From NCBI GenBank assembly GCA_905198865.1, contig CAJKEB010000037.1:1-17016 (forward strand): a DNA stretch of 17,016 nucleotides. Reading direction: 5' to 3'. Source of the stretch: an uncultured Eubacteriales bacterium (GTDB lineage: Bacteria > Bacillota > Clostridia > Monoglobales > Monoglobaceae). This document shows positions 14,052-17,016 of the stretch, one piece after another (within the stretch, counting starts at the first letter, position 1; each line of letters opens with the position of its first letter). The notes beneath the pieces were generated by a model. It did not search any database, was not told the DNA's origin, and saw only the letters and a list, made by a program, of their open reading frames with translations. A program made the position numbers and the translations under genes.

Positions 14052-14098
14052 ATATGTTAAGCTTTAAAATATGTTAACAGACTGTATTTTAGTGTAAA
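14052..14098 (-). promoter_or_regulatory. Possible sod promoter with a direct-repeat operator
   Basis: On the minus strand TTTACA (14093-14098) and TAACAT (14071-14076) are 16 bases apart, a mediocre promoter. The 9-base word ATATGTTAA occurs twice on the plus strand (14052-14060 and 14069-14077) with a 17-base period, and one copy covers the proposed -10. Direct repeats one to two helical turns apart suggest a regulator binding in tandem. The regulator is unknown. Confidence 0.35.
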
Positions 14099-14105
14099 AA
14101 TCCTC

Positions 14106-14134
14106 TTGCTAAACAGCTGTTGTGAGTGTATAAT
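14106..14134 (+). promoter_or_regulatory. Promoter of the Tet(M)-like/NYN fusion gene
   Basis: The -10 is a perfect TATAAT (14129-14134) and TTGCTA (14106-14111) sits 17 bases upstream as a moderate -35 (four of six). Transcription would start near 14141, at the first base of a tandem repeat, leaving a leader of about 70 bases. The leader contains no convincing leader-peptide gene; the only ATG gives two codons. Confidence 0.65.
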
Positions 14135-14181
14135 TATCTGAGCGAATGAAATAAATAGCGAATAAAATAAATTCAGATAAT
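14133..14181. repeat. Tandem 16-bp repeat enclosed by 9-bp inverted arms
   Basis: AGCGAATGAAATAAAT (14141-14156) is followed directly by AGCGAATAAAATAAAT (14157-14172), with one difference. The pair is enclosed by ATTATCTGA (14133-14141) and its exact reverse complement TCAGATAAT (14173-14181). The left arm overlaps the -10 hexamer and the repeats begin at the predicted start site, so the whole block is well placed to be an operator or a 5' leader structure. Confidence 0.6.
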
Positions 14182-14210
14182 AATATTACAGACAGATTGG
14201 CAGATAGATT

Positions 14211-16829
14211 ATGAAAAGAATTGTAACCGGAATACTTGCCCACGTAGACTCGGGCAAAACAACACTGTCCGAGGGTCTTTTGTACCGTGCGGGTGAGATA
14301 AGAAAGCTTGGCCGTGTCGACCACGGCGACGCGTTTTTAGACACGAACAAGATAGAGCGTGACAGGGGTATAACCATTTTTTCAAAGCAGGCAGTGCTGA
14401 ACTATAACGATACCGAGTTCACGCTCCTTGACACGCCCGGACATGTCGACTTTTCGACCGAGACCGAGCGCACGCTTCAGGTGCTTGACTATGCAATCCT
14501 TGTGATAAGCGGAACTGACGGAGTACAGAACCATACCGAAACGCTCTGGGAGCTGCTTGTGCGCTACAATGTCCCGACGTTCCTGTTTGTCAACAAGATG
14601 GACATAAGCGAAAGGAGCAGAGAGGAGCTTATCGGTGAGCTCAAGGAAAAGCTGAGCGACTGCTGTATTGACTTCAGTGATACGCAGAATAACGATTTTA
14701 TGGAAGAGGCGGCAATGTGCAGCGAGAGCCTGATGGAGAGCTTTTTGGAAAACGGCACGCTTGCCGATGATGAGCTTGCGGAGGCGGTTTCTGACAGAAG
14801 GATTTTTCCGTGCCGGTTCGGCTCTGCGCTTAAGCTTGACGGTGTGGACGGGTTCCTTAGTATCTTTGATAAGTACACAATAAGTCCGAAGTATGCAGAG
14901 GAGTTCGGAGCGAAGGTTTTTAAGATTGCAGAGGACGAGCGCGGTGAGAGGCTGACCTATCTCAAGGTGACGGGCGGCACGCTGAAGGTTAAGGACGAGC
15001 TGACTGCAAGAGACGACAGCCGTGAGGAATGGACGGAAAAAGTTAACCAAATCAGAATTTATTCCGGAGCAAAGTCCCGTACTGCTGACGAGGCGGAAGC
15101 CGGAACGGTGTGCGCAGTGACCGGACTGACTGCGACATATCCGGGCGAAGGATTGGGGATTGAACCGTGTTCAGAGACAAACATTCTGCAGCCGGTGCTG
15201 TCGTACAGCGTTGACATAAAGGACGGAACTGACCTGCATACCGCATTGAAGAACCTGCGTAAGCTGGAGGAGGAAGAACCTCAGCTGCATATAATTTGGA
15301 ACGAACAGCTCCAGGAAATACATGTCCAGCTCATGGGCGAGGTTCAGCTTGAGGTTCTAAGGCGTATTATCAAAGAGCGGTTTGATCTTGATATTGATTT
15401 CGGTCAAGGAAGCATTGCGTACAAAGAGACTATTGCATCGCCTGTTGAGGGCGTGGGACACTATGAACCGCTCAGACACTATGCTGAGGTTCATGTCATG
15501 CTTGAACCGGGAAAGCCGGGCAGCGGTCTTAAGTTCAGAACGAACTGCAGCGAGGACGCGCTTGACCGGAACTGGCAGAGGCTGATAATGACACATCTTG
15601 AAGAAAAGACGCATCTCGGCGTTCTGACCGGTTCGCCTATAACCGACATGAAGATAACTCTGATTGCAGGACGTGCGCACAAGAAGCACACAGAGGGCGG
15701 TGACTTCAGACAGGCGACTTACAGGGCGGTGCGCCAGGGTCTGAAAACGGCGGAGAGCATACTGCTTGAGCCGTGGTACAGCTTTAGGCTTGAAGTACCT
15801 GCCGAGTATATCGGCAGGGCTATGACAGATATTCAGAATATGTGCGGCGAATTCACTCAGCCGGAACTCAGCGGTGAGATGTCGGTGATTTCGGGTTCAG
15901 CTCCCGTGTCTGAAATGCGTGACTACTTTTCGGAGGTTACCGGTTACACAGGCGGCAGAGGCAGGCTCGTCTGCTCCCTTAAGGGTTACCGGCCGTGCCA
16001 TAACTCCGATGAGGTGATACAGGAGATTGGCTATGACTGCGATGGTGATCTGGAAAACACAGCCGACTCGGTGTTCTGTTCGCATGGCGCAGGCTTTACC
16101 GTGAAGTGGAATGAGGTTCGTGACTATATGCACGTTGAGAGCGGCTTCAATCCCAATGAGGACTTAAAGCCCGTCACGCAGGAAAGCGTTTCGGAATACA
16201 TCAGCCGTGTTGCGGACGACAGCGAGCTGCTCAGGATTTTTGAGCGTACCTACGGTCCGATTAAGCGTGACACGTACACTGCGCTTGATACGGTAAAACG
16301 CAGTAAGAACCATAACAGTAATCCCGGCGGCACAAAGCGCAGAAGCAAGCCGCTGCCGGGCGGACCTGAGTATTTGCTGATTGACGGATATAACATAATC
16401 TTTGCATGGGACGAACTCAAGGAAATTGCGGAGCATAGCCTGGAGGACGCGCGGAGCGGGCTGATCGACAGGCTATGCAACTACCGCGGATTTCGTCAGT
16501 GCGAGGTTATTCTCGTATTTGACGCATATAAGGTCAAGGGCAACAAGGGCGAGGTTGAGGATGTTCATAACATAAAGGTTGTATACACCAAGGAGGCGGA
16601 AACAGCCGATACCTATATCGAAAAGACATCGCATGAGCTGAGCCGGAAGCACAGAGTCAGAGTTGCCACCTCAGACGGAGCTGAACAGCTTATAATCCTC
16701 GGCAACGGCGCGCAAAGAGTTTCGGCGAGAGAATTTTTGAAAGAGGTCGAGCAGGTCGAGTCCGCTATCCGTGAATATGTAAACACGGCAAAGAACGACA
16801 AAAACTGCCCGATACAAATTGAAGAATAA
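14211..16829 (+). CDS. Tet(M)/EF-G-like ribosomal protection GTPase fused to a YacP/Rae1-like NYN endonuclease
   Basis: The 872-residue fusion has an N-terminal translational GTPase resembling Tet(M)/Tet(O): ILAHVDSGKTT (8-18), RGITI (52-56), DTPGH (74-78), NKMD (128-131), then EF-G-like domains II to V up to about 640. The segment GYRPCHNSDE...DSVFCSHGAGF (592-629) has C596, H597, C610, C623 and H625, which I do not recall in Tet(M). After a basic Gly/Pro linker (about 695-718) comes a complete NYN domain (720-855) closely like B. subtilis YacP/Rae1: LLIDGYNIIFAW (D725), VFDAYKVKG (D771), TKEAETADTYIE (D800), ATSDGAEQ (D822), SAREFLKEVE. Rae1 cleaves mRNA in the ribosomal A site. Tetracycline protection is unproven. 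ATG 14211 lacks a clear ribosome binding site. No frameshift seen. Confidence 0.9.
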   Translation: MKRIVTGILAHVDSGKTTLSEGLLYRAGEIRKLGRVDHGDAFLDTNKIERDRGITIFSKQAVLNYNDTEFTLLDTPGHVDFSTETERTLQVLDYAILVISGTDGVQNHTETLWELLVRYNVPTFLFVNKMDISERSREELIGELKEKLSDCCIDFSDTQNNDFMEEAAMCSESLMESFLENGTLADDELAEAVSDRRIFPCRFGSALKLDGVDGFLSIFDKYTISPKYAEEFGAKVFKIAEDERGERLTYLKVTGGTLKVKDELTARDDSREEWTEKVNQIRIYSGAKSRTADEAEAGTVCAVTGLTATYPGEGLGIEPCSETNILQPVLSYSVDIKDGTDLHTALKNLRKLEEEEPQLHIIWNEQLQEIHVQLMGEVQLEVLRRIIKERFDLDIDFGQGSIAYKETIASPVEGVGHYEPLRHYAEVHVMLEPGKPGSGLKFRTNCSEDALDRNWQRLIMTHLEEKTHLGVLTGSPITDMKITLIAGRAHKKHTEGGDFRQATYRAVRQGLKTAESILLEPWYSFRLEVPAEYIGRAMTDIQNMCGEFTQPELSGEMSVISGSAPVSEMRDYFSEVTGYTGGRGRLVCSLKGYRPCHNSDEVIQEIGYDCDGDLENTADSVFCSHGAGFTVKWNEVRDYMHVESGFNPNEDLKPVTQESVSEYISRVADDSELLRIFERTYGPIKRDTYTALDTVKRSKNHNSNPGGTKRRSKPLPGGPEYLLIDGYNIIFAWDELKEIAEHSLEDARSGLIDRLCNYRGFRQCEVILVFDAYKVKGNKGEVEDVHNIKVVYTKEAETADTYIEKTSHELSRKHRVRVATSDGAEQLIILGNGAQRVSAREFLKEVEQVESAIREYVNTAKNDKNCPIQIEE

Positions 16830-16833
16830 AAAC

Positions 16834-16870
16834 GGGATTCAGGGAATAAGCCCCTGAATCCCATTTTATT
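16834..16870 (+). terminator. Rho-independent terminator after the GTPase-nuclease gene
   Basis: A perfect 11-bp stem, GGGATTCAGGG (16834-16844) with CCCTGAATCCC (16852-16862), closes on a 7-base loop and is followed by ATTTTATTGTT. It starts five bases after the stop codon. The A-run before the left arm (16828-16832) would also allow termination from the minus strand. Confidence 0.85.
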
Positions 16871-16984
16871 GTTATGCGGTTATCAGTTCTGCTCTTTACG
16901 AACGTATTGCGAACTGCCAAGACCAAGGATAAGCATAAATATCGGGTTAAGTAAAATCAAACCGACTTGCTTTTTTGCCAATTA

Positions 16985-17015
16985 TTGTCATAGATATGTA
17001 ATAAATTGATATAAT
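16985..17015 (+). promoter_or_regulatory. Extended -10 promoter for a gene beyond the right edge
   Basis: The perfect extended -10 TGATATAAT (17007-17015) is identical to that of the hyd operon. TTGTCA (16985-16990) lies 19 bases upstream, a slightly long spacer that the TG motif can compensate. The sequence ends one base later, so the gene is not seen. Between 16871 and 16984 I find no supported gene, only a short hydrophobic open frame on the minus strand. Confidence 0.5.
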
Positions 17016-17016
17016 G

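Noticed and set aside
13524..14060. 178-codon plus-strand frame opposite sodC
   Set aside because: It is antisense to a well-supported SOD with all ligands in order and has no ribosome binding site.
14211..16829. Calling this gene an acquired tetracycline resistance gene (tetM/tetO/tetW)
   Set aside because: The extra Cys/His segment and fused nuclease, together with native-looking codon use and no flanking transfer genes, argue for a chromosomal paralogue whose resistance function is unproven.
16883..16981. Minus-strand 32-residue hydrophobic frame (ends LGLGSSQYVRKEQN)
   Set aside because: It would need a TTG start with no ribosome binding site. It looks faintly like a membrane peptide or gene remnant, but I cannot support it as a gene.

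Overview
The window looks like chromosomal DNA of a strictly anaerobic, fermentative Bacillota of the class Clostridia, probably a gut or other anoxic-habitat member. This rests on an [FeFe]-hydrogenase operon of the NAD-linked HndABCD/HydABC type, a compact glycolytic operon, strong AGGAGG-type ribosome binding sites, TTGACA/TATAAT-like promoters, AT-rich intergenic DNA and GC-rich short hairpin repeats between genes. No rRNA, tRNA, CRISPR array or complete transposon is visible, and I do not assign a genus.

Positions 1-315 are non-coding: part of a hairpin repeat, a possible terminator of an off-window gene, and a good extended -10 promoter with an inverted repeat over its start site. This promoter probably drives ten co-directional genes (316-8530): hndA (NuoE-like), a DRTGG-like protein, an RsbW-like ATPase, a group C (HydS-like) H-cluster protein, a second DRTGG-like protein, a PHP-fold phosphoesterase, a second GHKL ATPase, hndB, hndC (NuoF-like) and hndD (catalytic hydrogenase). 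The four hnd products should form a cytoplasmic complex exchanging electrons among NAD(P)H, ferredoxin and protons. The six genes between hndA and hndB look like a redox-sensing and signalling module. The operon ends at a strong bidirectional hairpin.

Positions 8595-9158 (minus) encode a vitamin-type ECF transporter S component, possibly for niacin, behind a near-consensus promoter carrying palindromes. Positions 9451-13046 hold pgk, tpiA and gpmI, three triose-phase glycolytic enzymes, with a hairpin between pgk and tpiA. gap and eno are not in the window.

Positions 13047-13544 are non-coding and rich in hairpins. A 313-bp segment has 21-bp inverted termini (20/21 identical, about 33/40 with the imperfect extension) and resembles a MITE. 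Next to it is a GC-rich multi-hairpin repeat. A minus-strand Cu/Zn superoxide dismutase (13545-14030) follows.

The most interesting gene is at 14211-16829. It encodes an 872-residue fusion of a Tet(M)/EF-G-like ribosomal protection GTPase with a C-terminal NYN/PIN-like nuclease domain that closely resembles B. subtilis YacP/Rae1, a ribosome A-site mRNA endonuclease. Its promoter region carries a tandem 16-bp repeat enclosed by 9-bp inverted arms. A hairpin terminator follows, and the window ends on another extended -10 promoter.
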